DNA of 64,000 nucleotides, taken from assembly GCF_029051645.1 (NCBI RefSeq), contig NZ_JAACFS010000008.1:171224-235223 (forward strand), written 5' to 3'. How positions within the stretch are numbered: the first letter of the stretch is position 1; each line of letters starts with the position of its first letter. Source of the DNA: Bradyrhizobium sp. CSA112. Lineage in GTDB: Bacteria; Pseudomonadota; Alphaproteobacteria; Rhizobiales; Xanthobacteraceae. The translations under genes were made by a program, and so were the position numbers. The notes beneath the pieces are model-generated. The model had not been told where the DNA came from, ran no database searches, and was given only the letters and a program-made list of their open reading frames with translations. Positions 55,398 through 63,229 of this stretch are shown piece after piece.

Positions 55398-55786
55398 CCT
55401 CCCTCCCGCCGTCATGCCCGCGAAGGCGGGCATCCAGTAAACGCAGGTGCCAACTGGAGCCGAGAGATCACGGAGTACTGGATCGTCCGCGCCACGGCCG
55501 ATGAAGATGGGCACTATTGTTTCGCCATGCCGCTATGATGGCGCGGCCGCCGATGCGCTCCGGCAGCATGATCAGCGATGTCCTGTAATTTTTCGCTAGC
55601 CGCGGCGTAGATGTCAGGCGACACGGAGTGACTCGCCAGCCGGCGCGTTCACGGCTGCAAACTGTCTTCCGGCTTGAATCTAGGGTGTAAGCAACCGTTA
55701 ACCAACAACAAGAAATCGCGACTTTCGCAACGTCAATTTATTGAAAGAGGTTTCAGGTTCGCCCGAGTGTCTAGTGCGGAGAGCCA
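55398..55786. other. 390-base gap made of repeat elements
   Basis: It holds the palindrome ATGCCCGC-GAAG-GCGGGCAT (55414-55433). This is part of a REP-like element that runs to about 55490 and could also terminate the upstream gene. Next is the repeated small open frame listed separately. From 55600 to 55786 I see only the promoter region of the next gene, with a GGAGAG Shine-Dalgarno at its end. Confidence 0.6.
55488..55599 (+). repeat. Repeated small open frame, copy 1 (MKMGTIVSPCRYD)
   Basis: CGCGCCACGGCCGATGAAGA and the bases after it recur at 59693. Between the copies, about 50 of the first 65 bases match. In this copy the ATG at 55501 opens 32 codons, MKMGTIVSPCRYDGAAADAL to VIFR, then a stop. 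I believe similar MKMGT...RYD frames occur in many copies in Bradyrhizobium genomes, so this is best treated as a dispersed repeat. Confidence 0.7.
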
Positions 55787-56161
55787 ATGTTTGAACTTGA
55801 TTACTGCGATCAAGCCGGGACGCGTCCGCCAATAGCCGCCGGAGTGTTCCGTTGGTCCGAGGGCGTACCGATCACGGCGCGCCTGCTGATTGCCGAGAGG
55901 GTTCGCCGGGAGCTCGAACCTCTCTTCGAACGTTTCGACGCGCGCGGCGACGAACTGCCCATCGCCTTGGTTACGATGAGCGCGAACACGCACGCCATGA
56001 CGCTCGACGAAGCGATTGAGACTGCACTGCGCGCATTCTCGGCAAATCGCTTTTTCCTGCTCGTCGACCGCCAACAGATCGTCGGTCTCGACGCGCCCTT
56101 CCTGCTTACGCCAAAAAGTACCGTTGTGTTCCTGCGCCTGACGCCGCTCAAAGGCGGATAA
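55787..56161 (+). CDS. Small ubiquitin/MoaD-like protein ending in Gly-Gly (putative)
   Basis: A 124-residue protein. The C-terminal half reads as a beta-grasp pattern. After helix TLDEAIETALRAF comes FFLLVDRQQIVGLDAPFLL, then TPKSTVVFLRLTPLKGG and the stop codon. This matches the end of MoaD, ThiS and ubiquitin-like proteins (acidic/polar turn, V-x-F-L-x-P-x-x-G-G). The N-terminal part (about 28-50, ARLLIAERVRRELEPLFE) is helical. No E1, E2 or JAB gene is adjacent. It lies 54 bases before the DUF4132 gene. The Ubl assignment is inference. Confidence 0.55.
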   Translation: MFELDYCDQAGTRPPIAAGVFRWSEGVPITARLLIAERVRRELEPLFERFDARGDELPIALVTMSANTHAMTLDEAIETALRAFSANRFFLLVDRQQIVGLDAPFLLTPKSTVVFLRLTPLKGG

Positions 56162-56215
56162 TGGCCTTCGCTTTTTGAACCGTTCGCACTTCTGTCATCC
56201 GCGGAAGAAAATTGC

Positions 56216-59200
56216 ATGTCCGACCACCGCACCAACATCGCCGCCGAGTTGCTGACCGCATTGCACGAGGCACGTGACGCCATGTTCGCAAGCGCCGCCC
56301 TGCGAGACAAGAACGACCACGACAGCCTGGCGTCGAAGCGTGACCACGCTCGCCTCATGCCCGGAGCCGATCGTCAAAGCGTGGCGGATCTCGACGCGCT
56401 GTTCGATTTGGCGGCGGCTCGGACACCCCGCGTCTGGTTTTCGCTGAGATGGGTTACGGAGGACGAGGCCAAGAAAAGCCGCGCGGCGATCCGCGCGCTG
56501 CCGGCCGAGCGCCGCGCATCCCTGTTTTGGCATCTTCTCGCGGTCAAGGCGCATCTTGGCTGGGACGGCGAGCTTGAAAGCTACGTTAACGGTTTTCCCG
56601 TCCACGTAGCCGAAGGTGATGTCTGGCTTTTCGAGAAATTTTGCGAAGGCGTCATGATGGTCCTGTGCGATGCGGGCTATCCCGTCGACGCCGAGCTGGT
56701 AGCGCGGACGCTGGATTGGCTCGCCCACCATTGTCCGCAAGGCTACGACCTGAAGAATATGGCCGGCCGCAACTACTGGAAGAAATCGTTGGGCGCCGTC
56801 AAGGTGATCGCCCAGGCCGTCGCCAAGGGCATGGCACTGCCGGACACCGCGCGGCGCGACGCGCTGATCGTCTTCGATCGCTATCATGACATCAGCGCGG
56901 ACGCGCGCGACGCATTGCTGGCGAAGGGTGGCACGCTGGAGCCGGCCGCGAAAGCCTTGCTCGACATCTCCGGTTACGGCCGGCAGGACACGTTCTTCCA
57001 GCGTATGCAGGCAATCGCGCCAACGCGGGTGGCCGCTGTGCGATATGGAAACTTCAGCGGCGCCAACTGGGCATTGTACCGCGACTTCCACCGGGAAGTT
57101 CGCGTGCTCGTCGACGACGTCAAGCGAGCCTTCGCCGACGGCTTCGCGTCGCCGAGTTGGTTGAGCGATCCCGAGGCGTTTCGCGCAACCTTCGACGTCT
57201 CTGATGACGAGGTGGCCTGGCAGTGGTGGACTCTCGAAGGTTCTACGTCGCCTCCGACGCCGGAAATCTTGGCCCGGCCGGGATTTGCTGCGCTGCGCGA
57301 GTCCAACGGGTTGCAGCGGGTGGCGGAGGCCAGCTTCCGATCCTATACCGACGCGGAGCTCGAAGATTTCCAGCGTTTCGCGCGCGGCGAAATCAATCCC
57401 TCGCCATTCACGTTCGACGGCGAGGGCGTCCCCGACATCGCCGCCTTCACCTTTGAAGGCGCCGACGGCGAAGGGCGCTTCCTCGATCATCTCGTCAGCC
57501 TTGATGCGACCAAGCCCTCGGCCAAGTGGCTGAAGGTAGCCGACGAACATCTCGCACGCATCGGTGTCGACAAAGCGCTCGGCGGATTCGTGCGCTGGCT
57601 CGGTCACCTGCATGACCATTCACTCGACGCGGTCGATTGGAACTACGCCGGCGAAGCCACGATGGCGTTCAGCACCCTTTGGCGGCTTTGCGACGGTTTT
57701 GCGCGCTCGTCGCGCCATCGCAGCCCCCAGCTCGCGCTACGCCGTCTGGCTCTGGACAGCTTGTGGAGCGCCGGCGTCTTCGTTGGTCCGCATCATTCTT
57801 CGACCGCCGATTACGCGCGAAGCGATGCCGAAAACCGCCTGCGTCGATCGATGTCGGAGCCTTGCGTCGCCATCGCGCGCGGCGTCGTCTGGGCGATGTC
57901 GCGCATCGACGACGTACGCGTTCCGGCTCTGCTTGAGGCGGCGGGTCGCGAATTCTACTTCAAGAAGTTCGGTGACTTCCGCTCCAAGGTAGCCGGCAAT
58001 GCCGTGCTGTGGTCGCTCGGGCAAATCGGTACCCTCGAGGCCGCCTATGCGCTGGCGCGGCTGCGCCGCACGATCCGTGACAAATCGGTCGCAAAACTCG
58101 TCGACGCGGCACTCACGGCCACGGGCACCAAGGTAGGACTTGGCCTCGACGACATGCAGGACCTGGCGACGTCCGATTATGGCATCGGACCGGATGGGAC
58201 GCGCACTGAAACGCTGGGAACGTACGCCGTCACGCTGGCCGTGGTCTCCTCGCGCAAGGCGACCTTGACGAGCCTCGACACGTCAGCTTCAAAGGCACGG
58301 CGCAAGCGCGGCATACCGAAGGCTGCACTTACGGACGAGAATGTCAAAGCCCTCGCCGATGATCTTGCCGAGGCTGAAGGCGACATTGCGCTGCTGCTGC
58401 CCGAGGCGCGGGCGCGATTGCAATCCGCATGGCGGCGCGACCGATGCTGGCGCCTCGCTGACTGGCGCGAGCGTCTGCTCGACAATGGCCTCGTCGCCAC
58501 GCTCTCGCGCAGGCTCATCTGGCAATTCAATATCGAAAGCGGCACGCTGGAGGGGATTCCGCGCACCGACGGAACGATCTTGTCGACGGATGGCGAGGTA
58601 CTTCCGCTTCCGGGACCGGAAACCAGTGTGCGTTTGTGGCATCCGCTGGCCGAGCGCGTGGGCGCCGTCACGGCCTGGCGCGAACGGCTGAAAGCCAGCG
58701 AAATACGCCAGCCCTTCGCACAGGCGTGGCGCGCGAGCTACGTCGTGACAGACGCTGAGCGCGAGACGCGAACCTATTCCAATCGTTTCGCCGGTCATAT
58801 CCTGCATCAACCGCCGCTTATCGCCATCCTTCGCAAGCGCGGCTGGATCGCGGCGAGCCGCGTCGCCTACGATGAGAGGTCGGACGCCAAGCCGAACCGG
58901 CTTCTGCTGCCCGCTTTCGGCGTGGCGGCCGAGTTCTGGTTCTCCGGCGTCGGCGCGCCGAGCACTCCGGGGGATTACGGCGCCCCGAACTACGAATATG
59001 TGACGACCGATCGGCTTATGTTCCACGCGCTCGATGCGAAAAGCGTCGCCGCCGAGCCTCTGCCGCTCGATCAGGTTCCCGCCATGGCGTTCAGTGAGAC
59101 GCTGTGCGACCTGGAGACCGCCATCGACGCAACCTCCGTCGCGGCAGACCGCTTCTGGTCCGACCGTGGCGCGGATGCCCGGCGGCCGCTCTCGGAAGTG

Positions 59201-59569
59201 CCAGGCGCAGCGCGATATCGTGACGCCTTTGCCAGCGCCAATCGCGGAGAAGCGCAAGCGGTGCGTAAAGCATTCCTGGAGTCGCTGTTGCCATCACTCA
59301 GCATCGCGGAAAGCTGTCACTTCGCCGGCGATTGGCTGATCGTCGACGGCAAGCGAATGACCTATCGCATTCATTTGGGATCAGGCGCCAGCCAGCTCGC
59401 GGCCAGCGGTCGCCACCTGTGCATTGTGCCAGCAGCCGGCAACGACGATCTGGAATTCCTTTCCTTCGAAGGCGACGCGACGACGACGCTGATCCTCTCG
59501 AAAGCGATGCTGTTAGCTCAGGACGATCGTATCGAAGACCCCACAATCCTCTCCCAACTCGCTCCGTAA
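56216..59569 (+). CDS. DUF4132 domain protein (large, function unknown)
   Basis: A 1117-residue protein, soluble and without signal peptide. The N-terminal two thirds are helical and repeat-like (ALPAERRASLFWHLLAVKAH; LGQIGTLEAAYALARLRR). The C-terminal third carries the DUF4132 region (TSVRLWHPLAERVGAVTAWR, EIRQPFAQAWRASYVVTD) and ends with KRMTYRIHLGSGASQ then LCIVPAAG, which I associate with the DUF4132 tail. E. coli YehI (once called MolR) is the best-known relative; its role is not settled. Likely co-transcribed with the Gly-Gly protein upstream. Confidence 0.75.
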   Translation: MSDHRTNIAAELLTALHEARDAMFASAALRDKNDHDSLASKRDHARLMPGADRQSVADLDALFDLAAARTPRVWFSLRWVTEDEAKKSRAAIRALPAERRASLFWHLLAVKAHLGWDGELESYVNGFPVHVAEGDVWLFEKFCEGVMMVLCDAGYPVDAELVARTLDWLAHHCPQGYDLKNMAGRNYWKKSLGAVKVIAQAVAKGMALPDTARRDALIVFDRYHDISADARDALLAKGGTLEPAAKALLDISGYGRQDTFFQRMQAIAPTRVAAVRYGNFSGANWALYRDFHREVRVLVDDVKRAFADGFASPSWLSDPEAFRATFDVSDDEVAWQWWTLEGSTSPPTPEILARPGFAALRESNGLQRVAEASFRSYTDAELEDFQRFARGEINPSPFTFDGEGVPDIAAFTFEGADGEGRFLDHLVSLDATKPSAKWLKVADEHLARIGVDKALGGFVRWLGHLHDHSLDAVDWNYAGEATMAFSTLWRLCDGFARSSRHRSPQLALRRLALDSLWSAGVFVGPHHSSTADYARSDAENRLRRSMSEPCVAIARGVVWAMSRIDDVRVPALLEAAGREFYFKKFGDFRSKVAGNAVLWSLGQIGTLEAAYALARLRRTIRDKSVAKLVDAALTATGTKVGLGLDDMQDLATSDYGIGPDGTRTETLGTYAVTLAVVSSRKATLTSLDTSASKARRKRGIPKAALTDENVKALADDLAEAEGDIALLLPEARARLQSAWRRDRCWRLADWRERLLDNGLVATLSRRLIWQFNIESGTLEGIPRTDGTILSTDGEVLPLPGPETSVRLWHPLAERVGAVTAWRERLKASEIRQPFAQAWRASYVVTDAERETRTYSNRFAGHILHQPPLIAILRKRGWIAASRVAYDERSDAKPNRLLLPAFGVAAEFWFSGVGAPSTPGDYGAPNYEYVTTDRLMFHALDAKSVAAEPLPLDQVPAMAFSETLCDLETAIDATSVAADRFWSDRGADARRPLSEVPGAARYRDAFASANRGEAQAVRKAFLESLLPSLSIAESCHFAGDWLIVDGKRMTYRIHLGSGASQLAASGRHLCIVPAAGNDDLEFLSFEGDATTTLILSKAMLLAQDDRIEDPTILSQLAP

Positions 59570-59659
59570 CCGCCCGGCAAGGCTATTTTGGTCGCGCGCT
59601 CGCGCAGCGAGACGAGGTGGACGCGAAAGTCGTCGCCGCTTCCAGCGCAAAAAACGGCA

Positions 59660-59696
59660 GGTTTTGGAGTGCCCAGTTTTGTACCGAAATGGCGCG
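59660..59696 (+). repeat. GGTTTTGGAGTGCCCAGTTTT repeat, copy 1
   Basis: The block GGTTTTGGAGTGCCCAGTTT followed by GAAATGGCGC occurs here, about 90 bases after the DUF4132 stop, and again at 61558-61593, 28 bases after the stop of the next gene. The two copies differ by a 3-base gap and one or two substitutions. They bracket the 59968-61530 gene as direct repeats. Confidence 0.75.
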
Positions 59697-59760
59697 CCAC
59701 GGCCGATGAAGATGGGCACTACGTCTTCGCTGTGGCGCTATGATGCCGCAGCCCGCCACG
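59693..59760 (+). repeat. Repeated small open frame, copy 2 (MKMGTTSSLWRYD)
   Basis: The second copy of the repeat at 55488. It starts CGCGCCACGGCCGATGAAGA and encodes MKMGTTSSLWRYDAAARHAL from the ATG at 59706. Similarity decays after about 65 bases. It abuts the GGTTTTGGAGTGCC repeat, so the two elements are fused here. Confidence 0.7.
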
Positions 59761-59967
59761 CGCTCCAATTGGTCAATCTGCGATGCCCCGCGGCCTTGCG
59801 CTACGCCTCACTGCAACAAGCTGCCAGGAAGTTAACGAATTCGCTGCAACTGCCGGCCGCTGGCCTGCATGGATGTTTACGTTCCGGAGGTAGATCGAAA
59901 CCAGCAAAAGGCCCGAACGCACGCCGCTGAAGGGGCGATGCGCGATTTGTCCGGAGGACAGCCAGTT

Positions 59968-61530
59968 ATGGAGCGAGCGGTCGACGTCGTCCATGCCGAT
60001 CGAGCTTACATATCGGCAGTGCGGATCAAGGAAGGCGGCGGACGAGCATCGCGCTATTGGGTGCCGTTCAACTACGGGCGAACCACATACGCCTGGCCGC
60101 TCGGAAGCAGGGCCGTTCTGGCGATCGGCGGCGCCAGGGGCGAGATAGCGGTCTACGATCTCGCAGGCGGCACCACCACTATGCGCACAGAGATCAACTC
60201 TTCCGCGAGCGCATTCCTGTCGTCCGACGAGGCGTGGCTTTATGTCTACAATTCCTGGACGCTCGAAATCTGGTCCGTCGACACACTGACACGGCTTACG
60301 GTCTATGACAGCATCGTCACCGGACCTGACGGCACGATCCGGCTCGCCGACGGCCAACTCTGGGCGAACGAGGCAAAGCTCGCCCCGGGCGAGGACGTTT
60401 GGCGGCTCCACATCCACCACGACCACCACGGCTTCGATGCCGCCGTCGAGCACACCGACGGCCGACTGCTCGTCGTGACGTACGACGATGAGCTGCACCG
60501 TCCTAGCGGCATCCTGATCGTCGACCCCGCCGCCGCAACCGCCGAATGGCGTCCAAGGTCGGGGCTCGTCAAGCGATCGTCCTGGATAGGCCGGCTGTTC
60601 GGATCGCGCGCGTCCGACCCGGGACTGGAGGAGGCGTTGCGGCAACGGTTCGCCGTTGCTGAGGAGTGCTCGACAAGCGGTCGCCGCCGCCCGACGCTGG
60701 ACATCAAGGATCCGCAAGCCGAGATTATCGTCGACCGCTTCATCACCAACCGCGTCGAGCTTCCCGACCTCTCAGCGGAGAGCGTCACCGCGTGCCTAGA
60801 CGACATGGCGGGCAAGATCGAGCGCCAGGGCCTTCGGTCGATGATCCGCGCCGAGGAGCTCGATTTCACCTTCGAGGTTGGCGGCAGGACGGTCCGCGAG
60901 CGCGAGTTCTTCGACATCCTCGTCGAACGCAGGATGACGCAGGCCTTGCCGGCGCTGCGCCGCCTGCTCACGGTCTATCACGCCGGATTTGAGGGTGGCG
61001 AGGGCAGCCAGCCTCGCAACGAGTACCTGCGCGAGCAGCCCACTGGCGGCCTCGCCCATGCGATGCGTGCGCTGTTGCTTCTCGACCGCGGATCGACCGA
61101 CATCTTTCGCACCTACATCGCCAAGCGAGACGGCGAGCACGAGGAATACGCCACCCGAACGCTCTATCCCGAATTCGTGGCCCGGAACGGCATGACGACT
61201 GAGGACGATATCAGGCTTGCGGTCGCGGTCGCGCTCAACATCACCTGGGGCGGACTTCACGGCCGGGTGTGGCACGAGCATGATCTCATCGGCATCGCCA
61301 AAAGCAGATTCGGCGCTGACCGCTTTGCCGCCATCGTGACCGACGAGGTGAAGGCGCTCGATCTTGAGCCGCAATGGGACGTCCAGGACAGCCAGGGCGG
61401 CTACTACCTGGGCACGCTGCTCGACGAGGTGCCGGCGAGCGACCCCTTCGGCCAGGACCTTCGCCAGGCACTCGCGCGCCTGTGGCCGTCGTTCGCCGAT
61501 GCGATTACGAGCCACACCGGCCGCCAATGA
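59968..61530 (+). CDS. Hypothetical protein with beta-propeller-like N-terminus
   Basis: A 520-residue soluble protein from MERAVDVVHADRAY. The first 200 residues look like blades of a propeller (LGSRAVLAIGGARGEIAVYD; EAWLYVYNSWTLEIWSVDTL). The second half is helical (AEELDFTFEVGGRTVRERE; GGLAHAMRALLLLDRGSTD). I do not recognise the family. GGAGGA lies 9 bases before the ATG; an in-frame ATG at 59869 would add 33 residues. It follows the DUF4132 gene and may belong to the same locus. Confidence 0.6.
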   Translation: MERAVDVVHADRAYISAVRIKEGGGRASRYWVPFNYGRTTYAWPLGSRAVLAIGGARGEIAVYDLAGGTTTMRTEINSSASAFLSSDEAWLYVYNSWTLEIWSVDTLTRLTVYDSIVTGPDGTIRLADGQLWANEAKLAPGEDVWRLHIHHDHHGFDAAVEHTDGRLLVVTYDDELHRPSGILIVDPAAATAEWRPRSGLVKRSSWIGRLFGSRASDPGLEEALRQRFAVAEECSTSGRRRPTLDIKDPQAEIIVDRFITNRVELPDLSAESVTACLDDMAGKIERQGLRSMIRAEELDFTFEVGGRTVREREFFDILVERRMTQALPALRRLLTVYHAGFEGGEGSQPRNEYLREQPTGGLAHAMRALLLLDRGSTDIFRTYIAKRDGEHEEYATRTLYPEFVARNGMTTEDDIRLAVAVALNITWGGLHGRVWHEHDLIGIAKSRFGADRFAAIVTDEVKALDLEPQWDVQDSQGGYYLGTLLDEVPASDPFGQDLRQALARLWPSFADAITSHTGRQ

Positions 61531-61557
61531 CGGCTTACTGCACAAGATCAAACAGCT

Positions 61558-61593
61558 GGTTTTGGAGTGCCCAGTTTTACGGAAATGGCGCCC
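61558..61593 (+). repeat. GGTTTTGGAGTGCCCAGTTTT repeat, copy 2
   Basis: Direct repeat of 59660-59696, beginning 28 bases after the stop codon of the 520-residue protein gene. It is followed by CAGTGCGCAATTGCGCAC, which contains the palindrome GTGCGCAATTGCGCAC. Confidence 0.75.
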
Positions 61594-61657
61594 CAGTGCG
61601 CAATTGCGCACAAGGCGGATGATGACAAAAAACAACACGCGATATCGCCCGCACGCA

Positions 61658-61690
61658 AGAAAAAGGCCGCCTGGTTTCCCAGACGACCTT
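61658..61690 (-). terminator. Minus-strand intrinsic terminator with wobble pairs
   Basis: Read on the minus strand, AAGGTCGTCTGG-GAAA-CCAGGCGGCCTT forms a 12-base stem with two G-U wobble pairs and a GAAA loop, followed by TTTTTCTTG. On the plus strand the same positions become C-A mismatches, so it acts for the minus strand. It lies about 260 bases after the stop of the membrane-protein gene. Confidence 0.65.
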
Positions 61691-61948
61691 TCCTGTCCTA
61701 CGGCAGCCACACATTAGCGGGCGATTTCAGAACCTCTGCACCGGGGGCCTATCTCCCGGCCGTATCCTGATCGGTAGCCGCTGCAAATCGGGGCAGTCGC
61801 GAGCTGGAGCCCGACACCGACGCGATGGTTTCCCATCTCCGTAAGATGTCCCATTGAACCGCCACTACGCGCACAGTGCAAGACGGCGCCAAAGAATGTC
61901 CCCGCTGTTACCGTTGTCCACAGGCCGGGACCAAGACCATGATCGTCG

Positions 61949-62647
61949 TTACGACGCCTCCGCACCCCTGCCGGCACGGGCCAGTTGGGCGAAGATGACC
62001 GCGTGCACGATCAGGAACATCGGCACCAGCACGGTCGGAATCAGCGACCACGGCAACATCTGCACCGCTTCCGAGCCGGCCCCGGCGTGGATCAACTGCA
62101 GCGGCGAGCCGTTCGCCGAGATGACGCCAAGTGCGATCGCGACCACGAGATCGAGCATGCCGAATGCGTTCCAGACCCAAACCAGCGCTTTGCCTTGCCC
62201 GCGCAGCGCGAGCCAGGCCACCGGCAACGCGAGCGTGCCGGTGATAATGTCGCCCCAGCCCGCCGAGGTTGGAAATGGTCCGGCAAGCCGGCCTTCGGCC
62301 GCAAGGAGGAGGAAAAATCCTCCCGCTATACGCCAGACATTCAGACCGATCAGGAAGGGCATCGGCATTCCGAGCAGCGAAGCGCGCACAGCCGGCGAGA
62401 TCGATGCCGCAACGGCAGTCGCGACCAGCGGAAACGCGATGACTGTGCCGATCACCGGCGGCCCCACCGGGTTTGTACCAAGGAACAGGTTTGCGCTGGC
62501 GAGCGCGGCAGCCAGACCCGTCCACAGGCCGGCGCCGACCGAAAGGACGAGACGTTGTGCTGTGCTGATCGGCATCGCGCCGGTGAGCGCATTGATGCTG
62601 ACGATGATCGCAGCGACGAGAACGATAGTTCCGATGAAGTCCAGCAT
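61949..62647 (-). CDS. Integral membrane protein of unknown function
   Basis: A 232-residue protein with six or seven hydrophobic helices (LDFIGTIVLVAAIIVSINAL; PLVATAVAASISPAVRAS; WSLIPTVLVPMFLIVHAVIF). No family recognised. GGAGGTGTGCC gives an excellent Shine-Dalgarno. Its promoter region carries a palindrome matching one upstream of the adjacent MarR gene, so it is a probable MarR target. Confidence 0.75.
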   Translation of the reverse strand: MLDFIGTIVLVAAIIVSINALTGAMPISTAQRLVLSVGAGLWTGLAAALASANLFLGTNPVGPPVIGTVIAFPLVATAVAASISPAVRASLLGMPMPFLIGLNVWRIAGGFFLLLAAEGRLAGPFPTSAGWGDIITGTLALPVAWLALRGQGKALVWVWNAFGMLDLVVAIALGVISANGSPLQLIHAGAGSEAVQMLPWSLIPTVLVPMFLIVHAVIFAQLARAGRGAEAS

Positions 62648-62662
62648 GGCACACCTCCGTAT

Positions 62663-62674
62663 GTGTAGTTACAC
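62663..62674. promoter_or_regulatory. MarR operator candidate upstream of the membrane protein
   Basis: GTGTA-GT-TACAC lies 16 bases upstream of the membrane-protein start codon. Ten of twelve bases match the perfect palindrome at 63165-63176, and the match extends to GTGTAnnTACACC on the plus strand. MarR dimers bind such sites. Confidence 0.6.
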
Positions 62675-62716
62675 CTATTGAGATGAACGAAATGTCGGCC
62701 AAGGGTCCGGTTCGTC

Positions 62717-63157
62717 TCACTCCAAATTTCGGGAGCTCAAAAGTTTCAACGCGGCCTGGCCGTCGGTGCCGAGTAGCTTGCCGATATGCGCCTGCGCGTT
62801 CGACCAGTAGGGAAATCCGCGGCGAACCAGGCCGCGTCCCTGCGCGGTAATGGCGATCATGCGTGCGCGCGGATCCTCGCCGGCGCTGATCGAAATCCAG
62901 TTCTTGCCTTCGAGCAGGGTCAGGTTGCGGCTAAGCGTGGTGCGCTCCATCCCAAGCAGGCCCGCAAGCTTGCTGATCGGCATTTCACCGCGGAGCATCA
63001 ACTGCGACAGGATGGTGAACTGCGTGATGCGGACGCCAGAACCCTGCATATAGGAATCGTACAGCCGGGTGATTTTCCGTGCGGCCTGCCGCGACGCGAG
63101 ACAGAAACAGCCGGCGCAGGCCATGTAGTCGGTATCGTGATCGGAAGGTTGCTTCAT
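62717..63157 (-). CDS. MarR-family transcriptional regulator with N-terminal Cys cluster
   Basis: A 146-residue winged-helix repressor. HTH region: ISKLAGLLGMERTTLSRNLT; wing: ISISAGEDPRARMIAITAQG. The N-terminus has a Cys cluster, MACAGCFCLASRQAARK (C-x-x-C-x-C), which could sense oxidants, electrophiles or metals. The start is ATG 63157; the Met at residue 12 is an alternative. An operator palindrome sits directly upstream and another precedes the membrane-protein gene. Confidence 0.9.
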   Translation of the reverse strand: MKQPSDHDTDYMACAGCFCLASRQAARKITRLYDSYMQGSGVRITQFTILSQLMLRGEMPISKLAGLLGMERTTLSRNLTLLEGKNWISISAGEDPRARMIAITAQGRGLVRRGFPYWSNAQAHIGKLLGTDGQAALKLLSSRNLE

Positions 63158-63164
63158 GTCATGA

Positions 63165-63176
63165 GTGTATATACAC
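63165..63176. promoter_or_regulatory. MarR operator candidate upstream of marR-type gene
   Basis: GTGTATATACAC is a perfect 12-base palindrome 8 bases upstream of the MarR start codon, so binding there would block its own expression. A near-identical site precedes the adjacent membrane-protein gene. Confidence 0.65.
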
Positions 63177-63229
63177 CCATAATACCGACAAGTCGCCGGC
63201 GGCGAAATCGGGGTAAACTTATCGAGAGT

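Larger units (their letters stand above)
59570..59967. other. Repeat-bearing gap between DUF4132 and the next gene
   Basis: About 400 bases. It contains the GGTTTTGGAGTGCCCAGTTT repeat (59660-59696) and copy 2 of the MKMGT small frame (59693 on). An open frame from 59869 could extend the next gene upstream, but the Shine-Dalgarno GGAGGA lies just before the ATG at 59968. Confidence 0.5.
61531..61948. other. 420-base gap between convergent genes
   Basis: No gene seen. It holds copy 2 of the GGTTTTGGAGTGCC repeat and a minus-strand terminator-like hairpin, both listed separately. The part from 61700 to 61948 shows only short shadow frames. Confidence 0.5.

Noticed and set aside
59664..59930. 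Frame of 88 codons containing the MKMGT repeat
   Set aside because: Most of it is repeat sequence plus random extension; only the first 20 codons match the other copy, so it is listed as a repeat.
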